Positions 11,740-23,557 of a stretch of DNA of 64,000 nt are shown in pieces (positions within the stretch are counted from its first letter, which is position 1; each line of letters opens with the position of its first letter). Under the pieces are notes generated by a model. That model was not told the DNA's origin and did not search any database. It worked only from the letters and a program-made list of their open reading frames with translations. The DNA lies in assembly GCA_021234155.1 (NCBI GenBank), contig JAJEKV010000036.1:11603426-11667425 (forward strand). Reading direction: 5' to 3'. A program made the position numbers and the translations under genes. The DNA is from Isoetes taiwanensis. Its lineage: Eukaryota > Streptophyta > Lycopodiopsida > Isoetales > Isoetaceae.

Positions 11740-13870
11740 ATGGAGCAGGGTCGCTGAAGGCACTATGTGAGGCGTCGTCTGTCATTTTTATGCATATCTC
11801 TCTCCTCACATGTCGATTCGAATGATTTTTGATGTGTTGGAAAGCTTGGATTGCAAGCTTTCCCGATGTATTGCGTTAGGTAGTTCAACATCAGAATCAT
11901 TGCCGGATTTGAGGTTTTCCATTTTGGTCTCTATGAGTAACCCTAGTATATCTTCTTCTCCTGTCATTTCTTCTGTCTTCTGCTTCCATGGCACTTGGAT
12001 ATCCTTCCCTTGCTCTCTCTTCTGTGGCTCGCCCCTCCTCACTCATTTTGCCCTTTTTGTTAGACCTTGGTCCCTTTCACAACGACTAAATGCCCAGGAT
12101 TGTCATTCGGGTAATCCCTTACTTTTACGTCCGGTGTTCGCTCATTGTTTGGATTGCCGAGCATCTCCTCTTCTTCCTGCTTCCCAGAGATTTGTTCGCA
12201 CCAAGGGTTCAGTTCGGTCTCCATGCCTTCTGGGCTTTTGTGCAATCTGGTATCTATCTGTAATTCCTCCTGTCTTTCTAACATTGCACATCCATTTGCT
12301 AATGCATCTACTGATTTGCAACAATTCTCTCCTTTTGGTGCTTCCACATCTGCTGCATCTGCAGGTCCTTGTTCTCTTGTATATTGTAGTCCTCATGCTA
12401 CCCATTTGCCTTCTATCCCTGCCTTCCCATGCTCCTCCTTCTTGGATCTCTTGTGATACAGTTGTTCATATGTCACGTGTGTGTTCTAGTGATTGGATAA
12501 AGCATGATATGACATCTGGTGTGCGCTCTGCTCGTCTGACGGTTGCTGTGAGACGGTTGCTGTGAATATTATGATGGAGAATAATAAGAAGGAGATATCT
12601 ACATTATCTGAAGGAGTTACAAGATGCGAGAATAAGATGGACATTTAACTTTCTTCAGATAATGTCTTTTACAAGACTCATGAGTGTTCTAATGCTTTCA
12701 CCCAGCAGGACTTTCTGTTCTTGAGATTGATCTCGGTGTGCATCTAAGGTGTATTCAAAATCTTGTTTTCTCATGCTATTGTGTCTCAATTTACTGGTTT
12801 ATTCGTCGATCTTAAAAGGATGGGCTTTTGGTTGAAGCAGCATCTACAAATATTGGGTTTACCCCAGCATTAGTCTCTGAAGATCCTTGACAAGCAAAAC
12901 GATTACTTTCTAACCATGTTTGCATCCCCTATAGCAGTTGATAAGCTGGTGGAACATGGGATAGATCCTTTATGTAACACTATCTTTTATATTAGATATA
13001 CACTGCTAACTTTCTGCCTAGCAAGACTAGTGCACTTCGGATGCCATATTGGTTTGCCTTGGAAGACTTTCCTATTGAGTTACAAGTTTCAGAATTCATG
13101 ATGGCTATTGCTAATGGCTTGAGTCTTTATCTTGCTCATTCTATTGTCACTTCTCGTATTTATGTTCTCTTCCAGCTGATGCATCTCTTCCAAAATTTGT
13201 TGCTGTCAAAAGTGGCCTACTATTCTTCAAATATGACTTATCGTTGCTTAATGATCCCGAGCTTCAGGCATGTTTCCTAATGCTGAGGCCTTCTCTAGTT
13301 TTCATGTCAGAAGAATGCCTTCCTCTGCTTCTGCGACATCTTCAGCCCCTAGCCAGATGGCAGCTCTTGGCAGCTGCTGATTCTCTCATCCTGCCCCTGC
13401 TCATGTTTCCATTTTTGCTCCTTTACTTCCCTCTTCTCCTCCTTCCTCTGTGTCCCAAGCCACCTTTTTTGATGAGCAATATGAGAGGCTTGCAATTGTT
13501 TGCAAACAAGAATGAACGGAAGCTTCTTCGGGGAATGGTCCATCCCTCATATGAAAAGAGTAGCATGTCGAAGAAACGCTTTTGCACTACAACCTCTTCT
13601 TGTTGAATATGTTCCTCCTGATGTTCCAGCAGTAGCTACCATTGTTACAAAACTTTCTATAATGTCTAGACTGCCTTGGACTGATCATGTAAATGCGTCG
13701 TGTGCTAATGATGATCCATGGATTTGGAACAGCAGCCACTAGACCCTTTTGCACTCTAAAGCTAGTGTCTTGGAATGTTCCGGGTGTTGCTTCTTCCTCG
13801 ACCAAAAGGAGCGGACTTTTTATAGCTCTTGCTAGGTTGAATTCAGATTTCTATTGTTTACAAAAATATA
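11740..13870 (+). pseudogene. Decayed LINE: ORF1 remnant and endonuclease start
   Basis: The clearest piece is at about 13755-13870. It reads KLVSWNVPGV...TKRSGLFIALARLNSDFYCLQ, the N-terminus of a LINE ORF2 endonuclease (family pattern K-SWN-RG...DI-LQET). Upstream, in scattered frames, are pieces that resemble a plant LINE ORF1 (FWLKQHLQILGLP, ALRMPYWFALEDFPIELQVSEFM), with serine/proline-rich linkers on either side. Frame breaks and stops are frequent, so it cannot produce an intact protein. The endonuclease breaks off at the SINE pair at 13884. The 251-codon open stretch at 11810-12565 may be part of ORF1 but has no motif of its own. Confidence 0.55.
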
Positions 13871-13883
13871 AGTGCAAAAACTC

Positions 13884-14050
13884 TTCGGGGTATGCTCTAA
13901 TGGTAGGACCTTAAACTGCCACATCCGAGGTCACGGGTTCAAGTATGGTTATTAATGTCCTCATTACTAGATTGATGTTGGTCATACTCGAATCTGTGAC
14001 ATCAGATGTGGCAAGCTTAAAATCCTACCACTAGACTACACCAGAAGGGC
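13884..14050. repeat. Head-to-head pair of tRNA-derived SINE heads
   Basis: The left half reads like a pol III promoter: GCTCTAATGGTAGGA (A-box-like) and GTCACGGGTTCAAGTA (B box, at 13931-13944). The right half is the inverted partner; on the minus strand it gives GTCTAGTGGTAGGATT and a B-box-like CAGATTCGAGTA. The halves pair through most of their length (for example CCACATC.GA/TC.GATGTGG), so the whole is an imperfect 167-bp palindrome. There is no cloverleaf with a clear anticodon, so it is not a tRNA gene. Confidence 0.65.
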
Positions 14051-14387
14051 AAAGTTCATTCAATTTTATCCAACTATAACATTTGTTTTGCTTTCAATAT
14101 AAAATATGGACATAGTTGACCGTTAGAAGCGTGTTGATTGTTTCAAGGGTTTTTAACCAGAGATGAGAATCTAACTCCTAGCCATTTTCCTTAATAGCTC
14201 CAAAGTTAATATTTGGGTTTTTTTTTTCCCCCATGCAAATGGATTTTTTTTGTGTTGGTAGAAAAACGAAAAGTAAAAGTGTAATTCATCCATGGCCTAC
14301 GAGAAAAAACCTTCAACTTCTCCGAGGTGTTTTTTTACGTTTGTACCACCTCCACATTTTGACCCTGATGTGCAAATCAGCGTCCTA

Positions 14388-14640
14388 TATGCTGCCTAGA
14401 AGAGAATACTAGGAGAACCTTAGTCTTGTCCAAGTTGACCTGCATTCTAGTGTTCAGATAGAAAGTATTGAGTGTGTCTAGACGATGCTGCATACTTGCA
14501 GGGGTGTAAGCTAAAAGGTCCACATCATCTGCATAAATCAACTGCCAATCATATGATGCAAGCAGGGCCCCTCCATCTCTATGCTAATCAATGTATAGTC
14601 CAAACAAGAGTGGACATCCTTAGTGAAGTTATTTGAGCCT
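14388..14640 (-). pseudogene. LINE reverse-transcriptase fragment
   Basis: On the minus strand this reads LIYADDVDLLAYTPASMQ, HRLDTLNTFYLNTRMQ and VNLDKTKVLLVFSS. It holds the YADD catalytic box and the thumb region that follows it. It is closely related to the LINE at 56228-57725 (YADDVNLLAYTPEDMQ) and not to the L1-type LINE at 16.2-30.4 kb. Both ends are lost, and there is a frame shift just before the YADD box. Confidence 0.8.
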
Positions 14641-16227
14641 TGATTCAATTATGTCAAATAGAGAGTTCTATTTTATATTATGCTCTAATATGAAAACTTG
14701 ATAGATTTCATAATTTTATGCCTTCTCAAGTATATATTATTCATGGATGTACGTACATTGAAATATAAATTGAATAAGATTGTGCATAGAGATGATTGAT
14801 GTTAATGAGCACTAGTTATGGTGCCCGGCGTTGCCGAGCCTAATAACAATTTGAAAGGTGGTTGTTTAAGATGAACAGAAGATTTGGAACATGAAAATTA
14901 GCATTTGAAGATTGTAGAAGCAACAATGGAGCACGAAATTTGGATTCTCGCAATATGTATTTCAGGTTGCGGTTCTGCGAGGTCCTCTTGATTCTCTTGG
15001 CCATTTCTACTGCAATTATTGGTGTTGCCGGACTTAGCAACAATCTTCTATGTTGAGGGGTAGGGTTGCAGAACATAGATGTCCAACAATATCAATGATA
15101 AGTTGTGTATATCAAATGTGTTGGTTTGAAAATATGTTTTCGTTGCAAGGAGTGGTGAGGTTGTCGGACATAAGTACGGTTTCATTGCAAGGAATGATGA
15201 GGTTGTAGATGTAGATCGAATAGATATAGCAAGAAGGTTGGTGCTAGGTGTGTTATGAGTTGCTCCAGTATGACATTCATTTGTGTTGTTTTTCAATTTA
15301 TGCATTTGTAGATGGCAGTAATGATATTAAGAACCTACGTTTTGAAATAACAATGGCTTTTTTTTTTGGAAATTTTTAAAGTCGTATAGATGACAAAGTC
15401 ATTAGTGGTTGAGAGAGGGATGATGGATGACGTGTGGAGTGAAATGGCTATAGATGCAAAATATATTGTAGTTTTAGGATGTACATTACCAAACACTGCC
15501 AATGGGGTATATGGTTTAATTTGGATCAGTTCGTGGTAAAGAACAAACTATGTGATATTCAAGCAAATTGAAATAATGTCGTAACACATATCTCATATTT
15601 GATATTAGTGAAAGGCGTCATCAGCAATTTGTATGCGATCACAACATATTTTAAGTTCTTTAAGTTGCATGCATCAAGAAATGAATATCTTTAATGTATC
15701 CCCACAAAGCTTGTTTCCAAGTTCGACCAAAAAATGAGTTAAAATATTTTCAAAAGCATCACACCATGGGTATATTTTCAATTTTGGCAGTACATTGTTA
15801 ATACTATAAGAGCGTAATGCAGCAATGCAACATTTATGGTTTATTCTAATAATGTAATAGAATGATGGAAGCCAAATAAATGCATATAGCATGAAGAAAT
15901 ACGTTAGCACCATATCAGATATCCATAAGTAGACCATCTGTAGAAATGCAAGATTAACCCATTTGGTGAGTCAAAAAATGCATGAAGTAATGAAAGAGCA
16001 CATATTTCAAAGACAAACAAAAAGTAAGTAATGACAACAATTAGACATTTTTGCAATAGAAGGATCCTAAATTTTGTTACTGGAAACACAACTAAACACG
16101 CTATTTGATAAGTGAGAGTAAGTTACATTATTCAATAAATGAAATAGAGAGGATTTGAAGTATGGATAATACTTTCAAGGAGTCACCTTCATATTCATGG
16201 AGTTCCATATTAGCTTCTTCCAAGGTG
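14641..16227. other. Intergenic, no gene recognised
   Basis: AT-rich sequence with no recognisable coding region. A motif resembling CCCGGCGTTGCCG occurs near 14823 and GTGTTGCCGG near 15022. ORFs on the minus strand are short and lack domains. Confidence 0.5.
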
Positions 16228-16241
16228 GCCAGCCAACATTT
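16228..16241. repeat. Target site duplication of the LINE, 3' side
   Basis: GCCAGCCAACATTT here is identical to 30440-30453. It lies immediately outside the poly(T) run (16243-16279), which is the LINE poly(A) tail read on the plus strand. Confidence 0.9.
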
Positions 16242-16242
16242 T

Positions 16243-16280
<38 letters not shown>

Positions 16281-16602
16281 AGTGAATGGGGTTTTTTTCA
16301 TTAATTATAGAAAAAGGTACAACATAGTGAGTGAGCCTTTATAGATAGGCTACTCATGATAGAACATGCAAATGAACACAAATGAAATAGGTGCTGCTAT
16401 AAGCACATAGTAATGTTTTATGTTAACAAAAGCAGTAGTGAACTGTAGAAGTAGATGGGATATATGTTGTGCTGCAACTAAGTGTGTAGGCAGCATAAGT
16501 GAACACACATATCAGAACAATTCCTACAGAGAAAAAGTAGATGTTAACAAGCTGTAGAAGTTATATGCAAGTCTGTTTCAAGTCAGAAGGGATAGGTGCA
16601 GG

Positions 16603-17127
16603 TCACTGATTTGGGAGGGTGGGATGATTTGTGTGAAAGTGATAGGAGTTCAGGAATTCATAGTGAGCTCGAAAGTTTGGCTGAAGTATAAGAGTTCTGC
16701 CATTTCCCCAGTTCAGCTCAGTGATCAGCCTGTCTGCATTGGTAGTGGACATCAAAATTATTAAAGTGCCATATGCATCTGCCAGTTCCCTATGATGGTA
16801 GTAGCATTCCCTGTAATACTCAAACTGTTGATTTGTCATTCTTCTACTGTTACTCTCCATGAACCACCATATCTCATGCATTAGGTATGTGCTTCTGCAA
16901 AACTCCATAGCCCAATCTAATTCCTCATCAGGTATGTCAATTATGTCTATATCCGTGATGCCTCTAACTGTGCCTGTCCACATATCATGTGTGTATTGTA
17001 TGTCATGTACCAGCCTCTGCCCTGGGAACAATCTGTATTCTGCAGGCTCCACAGAAGTGCCAAAGTCTCTGCTAAGGCTCCCCATGTAATCTATCAGAAG
17101 TACAATGAGTGTCAGTAAGTAAATCAT
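16603..17127 (-). CDS. Intact third ORF of the LINE, unknown function
   Basis: An uninterrupted 174-codon frame starts 56 nt upstream of the ORF2 stop and runs to about 325 bp before the poly(A) tail. After a short hydrophobic start (MIYLLTLIVLLIDYMG) the protein is acidic and rich in aromatic residues (DIDIIDIPDEELDWAMEF, QQFEYYRECYYHHRELADAY). I do not recognise a family. It lacks RNase H-type motifs, which some plant LINEs carry after the RT. ORF1 and ORF2 of the same element are broken by stops, so the openness of this frame stands out. It could be a captured host exon, an accessory LINE ORF, or chance. The overlapping start would suit reinitiation after ORF2. Confidence 0.4.
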   Translation of the reverse strand: MIYLLTLIVLLIDYMGSLSRDFGTSVEPAEYRLFPGQRLVHDIQYTHDMWTGTVRGITDIDIIDIPDEELDWAMEFCRSTYLMHEIWWFMESNSRRMTNQQFEYYRECYYHHRELADAYGTLIILMSTTNADRLITELNWGNGRTLILQPNFRAHYEFLNSYHFHTNHPTLPNQ

Positions 17128-20100
17128 GACAATTTAGTTTAAACAGTCTATGAGCTCCTATGAATTGGCCTATATTTAACCATTTTGTATCCACATCATC
17201 TTTGTGCAAGTGTTTTTGACTGATGGCAACCATCTCAATGTCATATATAACTTGAGATTTAATCCAGAATATAGATATTTGTTTTCCTCCATATTGACAC
17301 CTGTTTCTATGCTTCCAAACATTCCATAATGCAATGTAACATAAAGTATTCTTATAAGCATCATCATTCATCATAAATTCAAGCAAAGTAGCAGGACAAT
17401 TTATATGAAAAGTATCTTCAAACCATGCCCAAAAAGTAGTAAGCTTTACACAGCCAAATATGTGCTCCATAGATTCAACATAGCTGCATCCAAGAGGGCA
17501 GTAGGGATTAACTGAATTTGTTGCAGAATTGGAGTGCCTGGTGATAGTTTCCAAACATGGCACACTCTTATTTGCAATTAACCATGCAAAATAAGAAATT
17601 TTGGGGGGTAAGTAGGAAAGCCAGATATTCTTGAACAATCTAAATTCAGTGTCATCTGAAAGACCCCAATAAAGCTTAGATTTGGAAGGTACATGAGGCT
17701 TATTTAAACAAGTATATACCTTGATACATTGTAGCTGGGCTTACCACAGAGGGTCCTTTGGGCAGTGATAGGATTGTGTTGAATGTTGACATTGCTAATT
17801 CTTTGCATGATGAATCTGAACATAATTTTGTCTGAAGAACTGCCTCTGATCCGATTTTTCAGATTGGTCTAGGAGATCCACCTTGTGTGATCCCAGAGGT
17901 CACCAAGATGTAATATACCATAAGACATCCATTTTTTATAGAGCTTTGGGTGGTTTACGGCCAGAGCAGTAATATTGTCCCTGGAGAAATTGGGATTCCA
18001 GAATAAACTTGTGTTAGAATGACTATTCTCAATAGCAGAAATATCAAAGGTTTTGTGAACCTTGTTCCAAGCCAGAATGAAGCTTCTCATGAGAGGGGAA
18101 GTATTAGGGGCAGGTTTCAAAGTTGTGAAAGCTGAGAAAGGTAAGTTATGGCTGATGGAAGGATGCCCTTTGGGATGACTGCAAGATAGCCAATATTTGA
18201 TGAAGACCATGGCTGGATTGTTGTGATTGAATAATGATTTCCAAATGTACTTCCCAGCTAAAGCATAGCCCTGAAGGATCAGATTTTTGCAGCCAAGGCC
18301 ACCATGTATCTTACTTCTGGTGATAGTGTTCCAGTTAACCATGTGATGATTCTTCCAGATAAAGTTTCTTACAATTCTCTCAATTTGTTGGTAAATGCCT
18401 TTTGGAGCCAAGAGAGCTGAGGAATAATAAATGTGAGAGGCAGCAATGACTGAATTAGCAATTATTGTTCTCCCTGCCAGAGAGAGACAATTGCCATAAT
18501 TGCCTAATTTCTTTCTGATTCTTGCAACTATTGGAGACCATAACTCTTTTAAACTGGGATTGAGTGACAGAGGCATACCTAGCAGGCTTGTTGTCTCAGT
18601 TGATCTAATGCATTTGATACCTGCAATGCTATCAGTGTCCACATCACCAATAATAGTACATTTATTTAGATTCAGCTGTATGCCAGAAGCAACTCCAAAG
18701 ATGTGAATGATATGAAGGAAATTGGCAATGATGCTAGAATCATTCTTGAGGAAGCTGAAAGAGTCATCTGCATATTGGAGAATGGACAGATTGGTTGTAT
18801 TGTCAGGAAGATTAAGTCCAACAATATTCCCCATAGATTGATGATAGGTAATCACTCTAGTTAACATCTCTGTTACAGCCAGAAAGAGATAAGGTGCTAG
18901 GGGACATCCCTGTCTCACACCTCGAGCAAGAGGGAAAAAGTAACCAGGGGAACCATTGACAAGGACAGTTGATTGAGATCTAGAATTTAAGCCCAAGATA
19001 AGCTTAATGATCTTTTCACTGAAGCCAAGCTTTTGAAGAGAGAATTCTAGAAAGTTCCACCTAACAGTATCAAAAGCTTTTGAGAAATCCAGCTTGAGCA
19101 AAATGCAGTTTTGCTTAGTAAGATTATTCCAATGCATTCCCTCCATGGATGCAATGTAATTGTCCAGGATGAATCTGTTGGGAAGGAAGGCAGATTGATT
19201 CAAGCTGATAACCTCTTGGAGATGAGATTTAACCCTGTTAGCTATGATTTTGGCACAGACCTTATAAGTGGAGTTTGTCAGAGAGATAGGCCTCCAGTCA
19301 GAGAAGGACTGAGGATTGTCAACCTTAGGAATTAAAGTAATAAGGCCAGATTAGAGAGAAGGATGAAGGTGATTTGAGTTCCAGAAACCTTTGATCATAT
19401 GCACAAAGTTATCTTTGAAGGTTTCCCAAAATGTAATAAAAAATTCGGGGGGCAACCCATCCGGACCTGGACTTTTACCTTTTGCAAGACTTTTTAGAGT
19501 GGAGAAAATCTCTTCAGCATTTGGAATAGCCTCCATTGCAGGGGTCATGGCAATGTTACTGTGAAGGTCATTAGTTTCAATCAAATCAGTGAAAGATTTA
19601 GCTTCTGCAATTTGGACATGACTGTCTCTGGGTTGGGAGAAAATATTAGCATAGCTTGAGCAGAAGATGTTGGAAATTTCTTTTTGATCAGTAATGGTGT
19701 TATCATTTCCATCCTTGACTGAGGTAAGTTGACTTTTCAAAAGCCTAGACTTAGCAACTCTATAGAAAAACCTTGAATTTCCATGATCCATGTTAGATAG
19801 GTATTTAAGTTTACATCTGATAGATGCACCTTTTGCTTCCAGCTCTTCAATGGTTTTAATTACCATTTCCAGATTTCCTTCTTGTCTATGAAGCTCAATG
19901 TTGAAGGGGTCTTCTTGCAGATTAATTCTAACCTCCTTCATTTCCTGCAGATAAGATTTATTTTCTGCCTGCTTGATCTCATGAAGATTCTTTGACCATT
20001 GTTTAATCCAGGCCTTGGATTTTTTAATATTGGCATAGAAGGTTCTCATGGAGTTTGTAGATCTGACCTTGGGAAGCGTGTCATAAAAGGCAATGAAATC

Positions 20101-20890
20101 TTTACAGAAGGAATCAGAATCAAGGAGGGAGCAATTCAATTTAAAAGGAGTGTTACCATGCCTTTTGATAGAGAGTATAAGATTGGTGGTAAAGAATTGA
20201 GGCTGGTGATCAGATATTGAAGTACACTCATCACTGTATACCAAGCAATTATTCCAGATCTCGTTTTGAGTGTTGTTTATGTAAAACCTGTCAAGTGCAT
20301 AATATACTCTGTTATTCCCTTCTTGCTTGTTAGACCATGTGTAGGCTGAGGTGGACGATGGGATATGCTGAAGAAAATGGCTGTCTGGCATTTGATCCCA
20401 TTGTGTTCTTTCAACAGAGGACATGTTGAGATTTTTTCCAATTTTCAAGTCCCAGGTAGGTGTGTTATTGAATTCCCCTGCCACAATCCAGGTATCACAA
20501 TCTTGAGATGCAATGTGATTGTTAACATTGAGCCAAGTGTTAGCTCTAGATCTAGAGTCAGTGGAGGCATAGATATTTATCACACCAAATCTAGAGTCAT
20601 TATGTTTAAAAATTACTGATTGCCAGGATCTGCAAGGGGCTAGTGTAGACAGAACTATGAGTAAGGTGTCTCCAGATAATGCAGAGCCCTCCTGAGGTCC
20701 CAGTTGCTTCAATCCATGTGGAGGAAAAACCTGGGCCAATCCAATCTGATAGATTGGAACACTCAAAGCTGGGGAGTCTAAGCTCCTGAAGAAGAATGAT
20801 GTCTGCATCATAACTCCTAATTTGGGAGATGGCTCTTCTCCTTTTCAGGGGGCCTTTTATGCCTCTTAGATTCCAACTGAGAATCTTCAT
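17072..20890 (-). pseudogene. LINE ORF2: endonuclease, reverse transcriptase, zf-RVT
   Basis: It starts at 20890 with MKILSWNLRGIKGPLKRR, the AP-like endonuclease N-terminus. A frameshift near 20650-20800 moves it into the frame that is open to 19351 (GVINIYASTD, WIVAGEFNNTP, SISDHQP). An in-frame TAA near 19349 interrupts the RT just before LITLIPKV. The RT then reads on with NQSAFLPNRFILDN, LKLDFSKAFDTVRW, GVRQGCPLAPYLF and the catalytic LQYADDSFSF (about 18770-18800). More stops occur at about 17867 and 17710. The C-terminal zf-RVT region (FAWLIANKSVPCLETITRH, CPLGC...ESMEHIFGC) is in another frame at 17638-17072. The function was target-primed reverse transcription; this copy is inactive. 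Confidence 0.92.
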
Positions 20891-21442
20891 GGTATTAATT
20901 TAGGAGAGGCAACCTTGGGGGGAATCAATGAAGTCAGGCAGCTTTTTTGGATTTAAGCCGAGTCATTAGAGTTTTTTTGAGGTCAAATAAGGGCCTTGTA
21001 AGAGTATATTGGGGGGGCTGCCACGTAGGATCCCGAACCTACCTTTCCCCCCTCCATACCTAACTTTCACTCTCCCCTAACCTAACTTCCCCCCCTCCGA
21101 ACCTAACCTCGTACCTAACTTTGCAATCATTATTTCCTAACGACCACAAAATTTAATGATTACATCTAAGATTTTCCTTTTCCCACCATCGAGCTTCAGC
21201 CATCGAGCTTCAGCGCCATCGAGCTTGCCATCGCGCCATCGAGCGCCAACGACCTTGCCATCGCGCCCAAGCATTGTTTGAATTCGAATTATGGCGGATT
21301 CTTGCCAGCAAATTTCGCTCTGTTTGTTGGCAAGAATCTTCCTAATTCTAAGCTCCGCTCGGGTTCTCGGTCTTTTGCAACGTCAATGGCAAAGGTATTT
21401 GGTTTCCAAGTTGTCATTGCATTCCTTTGAGTGTTCTTTGTT

Positions 21443-22200
21443 CTAATACTTCTGTTTCAAGATCGAACTAATTCCGAGGGTCAATTTAGAGTGCAATTGC
21501 CAAAAGGATGCCTGCCTTACAGGAATAAGTTCACTTGGAAGCAACCAATAGATGAAGATGCATTGCGAGCTTTTGGAGCTATGAATATAGACCTCTGGGC
21601 TAAAGGTCAACTTCTTAGAGACCTCCTCTTCCAATACCTCCTCATTCTCCTCGTTTTCCAGTAGGAGCTTCTTTTCTGCAGGATCTATTTGCTCCTCTAC
21701 TGGTGAGACAGGACATTCTATCTGAGCGACCTCCATACTTGAAGAACCGGCATCTTGGTTTGACTTATTGTAAATCATGTATGTGTTGAACATAATATCT
21801 ACGCTGTAAAAACTTTCTTTGCCTTTTTTCCTGCACAGTTCTGCAGGTAGTCTCCTCAAAAACCTTCTAATTCGGTCTTGATCAGCCTTCAGAAATATCT
21901 TAATTAAAGCTTGCATGCTCAATAAAGGCAAATCAGTCACATAACATGGTTTCAGGTCAGGTCCAGCTCTAGCCATGAAGCTATGAAGAATGCTCTCATA
22001 TGCAACCTGTTACACTCTACCATAACGTCTACTGTCAGGCAAAAATTATTGTATACAGTAGTTGCATCAACTAGCTCCTCTATCTCCTCCTCAAACTCTT
22101 CTGGATGCTTCTGACGAAAATTCTATTCTTTCTCTACTATATTATCATACCATGTGCTAAACAACTCCCATGCCTTATCTGATTTACTCTTTACCATTCT
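21443..22200 (-). pseudogene. Captured coding fragment of unknown family
   Basis: On the minus strand a 177-codon frame (21976-21443) reads ARAGPDLKPCYVTDLPLLSM, QALIKIFLKADQDRIRRFLRRLPAELCRKKGKE and an acidic stretch ENEENEEVLEEEVSKKL. Upstream, in shifted frames, is SDKAWELFSTWYDNIVEKE then RQKHPEEFEEEIEELVDAT. The alternation of charged helices looks like genuine coding sequence, broken by a stop and frameshifts. I cannot name the family. It lies inside the TIR element, so it is probably a host gene fragment carried by it. Confidence 0.4.
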
Positions 22201-22281
22201 CGTTTAGCAACACCTTGATTTGTGATAGTTTGAAGGTGAGTGCCTTAGTAGCAGCTTGATATGCAAGAGTGACTAACAATC

Positions 22282-22440
22282 GTAGCTACGGTCTTGAAAT
22301 AACGTTCCATATTTTATGTTATACACAATTTCTCAAGACCGTAGCTACTGTCTTAAAATAACACTTCCATATTTTATGTTATACACATTTATGCACCGTG
22401 GCTACAAATTGCAAAAACAACACTTTCTTATTTTATAGCT
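22282..22440. repeat. Palindromic repeat with 16-bp perfect stem
   Basis: GTAGCTACGGTCTTGA (22282-22297) pairs perfectly with TCAAGACCGTAGCTAC (22333-22348). The loop TTCCATATTTTATGTTATACA is repeated directly after, at about 22367-22390, and again near 23258, each time next to another GTAGCTACGG/GCACCGT palindrome. Confidence 0.8.
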
Positions 22441-22627
22441 GCCATACAAGAAGAGGTTCAATTGAAGGGAGGAAGTTAATGAGGATGCTTTCGAAATTTA
22501 GAGCAACGAACATTGATATTTAGGCAATGACAACTCTTTTTGTTTCATTAAATTTTGAGTAGTGTTTTGTGAGTTCAAAAGTAGTCTCGTTAGTTATTGT
22601 CAAATTGACTATGAAAGAGTGGGCACA

Positions 22628-23085
22628 ATGGTTCACAGTCTAAATGCATGTATCCGTCGTCGGGACATGGACATAGCAAAGATCAGCTAACCACGCCCCT
22701 AAAAAAAAAAAAAATTCTTTTTTAGGGCGTGGTTACAAATCTTAAATGCATGTATCCGTCGGGTCAGTGGACATGGCAAATTCGCCTTGTAAATATTTTT
22801 TTTTTTTTTTTTTTTTTAGCGTGGTTACGGTCGCGAAATGCATGTATCCGTCGGGCCGGTGGACATGGCAAATTCAAGACCGTAACTTCGCCCTAAAACA
22901 AAAAAACACGAAAAAAAGGGCACAGTGGTTACAATGCGAAATGCATGTATTCATTGGGCTGTGGACATGACAACCATAGCCACGCCCTAAAAAGAAAGAA
23001 AGAAAGTGTTGCATAATAGCCACAGTACGAAATGCATGTAACCATTGGTTATGGATATGGCAAATGCGCACTGTAACCATGCTCT
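22628..23085. repeat. Tandem array of five ~95-bp units separated by A/T runs
   Basis: Each unit carries GTGGTTAC, then AAATGCATGTATCCGTCGGG (or a close variant), then GGACATGGCAAATTC, and ends in CCACGCCCTAAAA-type sequence with an A- or T-run. Unit motifs begin near 22640, 22745, 22835, 22940 and 23030. The short ORFs here only reflect the repeats. Confidence 0.85.
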
Positions 23086-23227
23086 TGAGATTGTTAATGA
23101 AATACAGATTTGAATCTACAACCTGTTCATTAGAAACCTAGAGTCTCAGGCCTCAACCCTAGTGGGTTTCCATGCTGGCATCGGGGTTGCGCCCTTAAGT
23201 GATCCCATCAAACCTCTAATGAATTTC

Positions 23228-23345
23228 GCACCGTAGTTACGGTGCGAAAACAACACTTCCATATTTTATGTTATACATAATTTCGCACCGTGCGAAAACA
23301 ACACTTCCTTATTTTATGATATTCATATTTTCGCATCGTAGCTAC
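23228..23345. repeat. Second GCACCGTAG palindromic repeat cluster
   Basis: CGCACCGTAGTTACGGTGCG is itself a near-perfect palindrome. It is followed by AAAACAACACTTCCATATTTT, ATGTTATACATAATTTCGCACC and a second partial unit. It is the same family as 22282-22440, on the other side of the 95-bp array. Confidence 0.75.
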
Positions 23346-23557
23346 TTTAATTTTTTATGTTACACTGAAAGCAAACCTTTCCAATCAATATACAATAGAT
23401 CTCCAATTAATCGTCACTTATATTTATATTACATAGATTCATATACAGATGCAATATCTAAACCGAACCATGTCTTGACTTATCCTGCATTCAGTAGATT
23501 CAGCTCCATCATGAAGTCGAGGCACTCCAACCTTCAAGAAATAGACTATCTAAAAAA

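Noticed and set aside
12060-12405. Minus-strand ORFs of about 90 codons opposite the decayed LINE
   Set aside because: They are the antisense of the serine/proline-rich linker of the LINE ORF1 remnant. Their charged composition is a strand effect.
22746-23080. ORFs over the 95-bp array on both strands
   Set aside because: They are created by the repeat period and homopolymers (Phe or Lys runs) and not by coding constraint.
22628-23085. CRISPR-like array
   Set aside because: Units are long, diverged and lack unique spacers of constant length. The context is a plant nuclear transposon.
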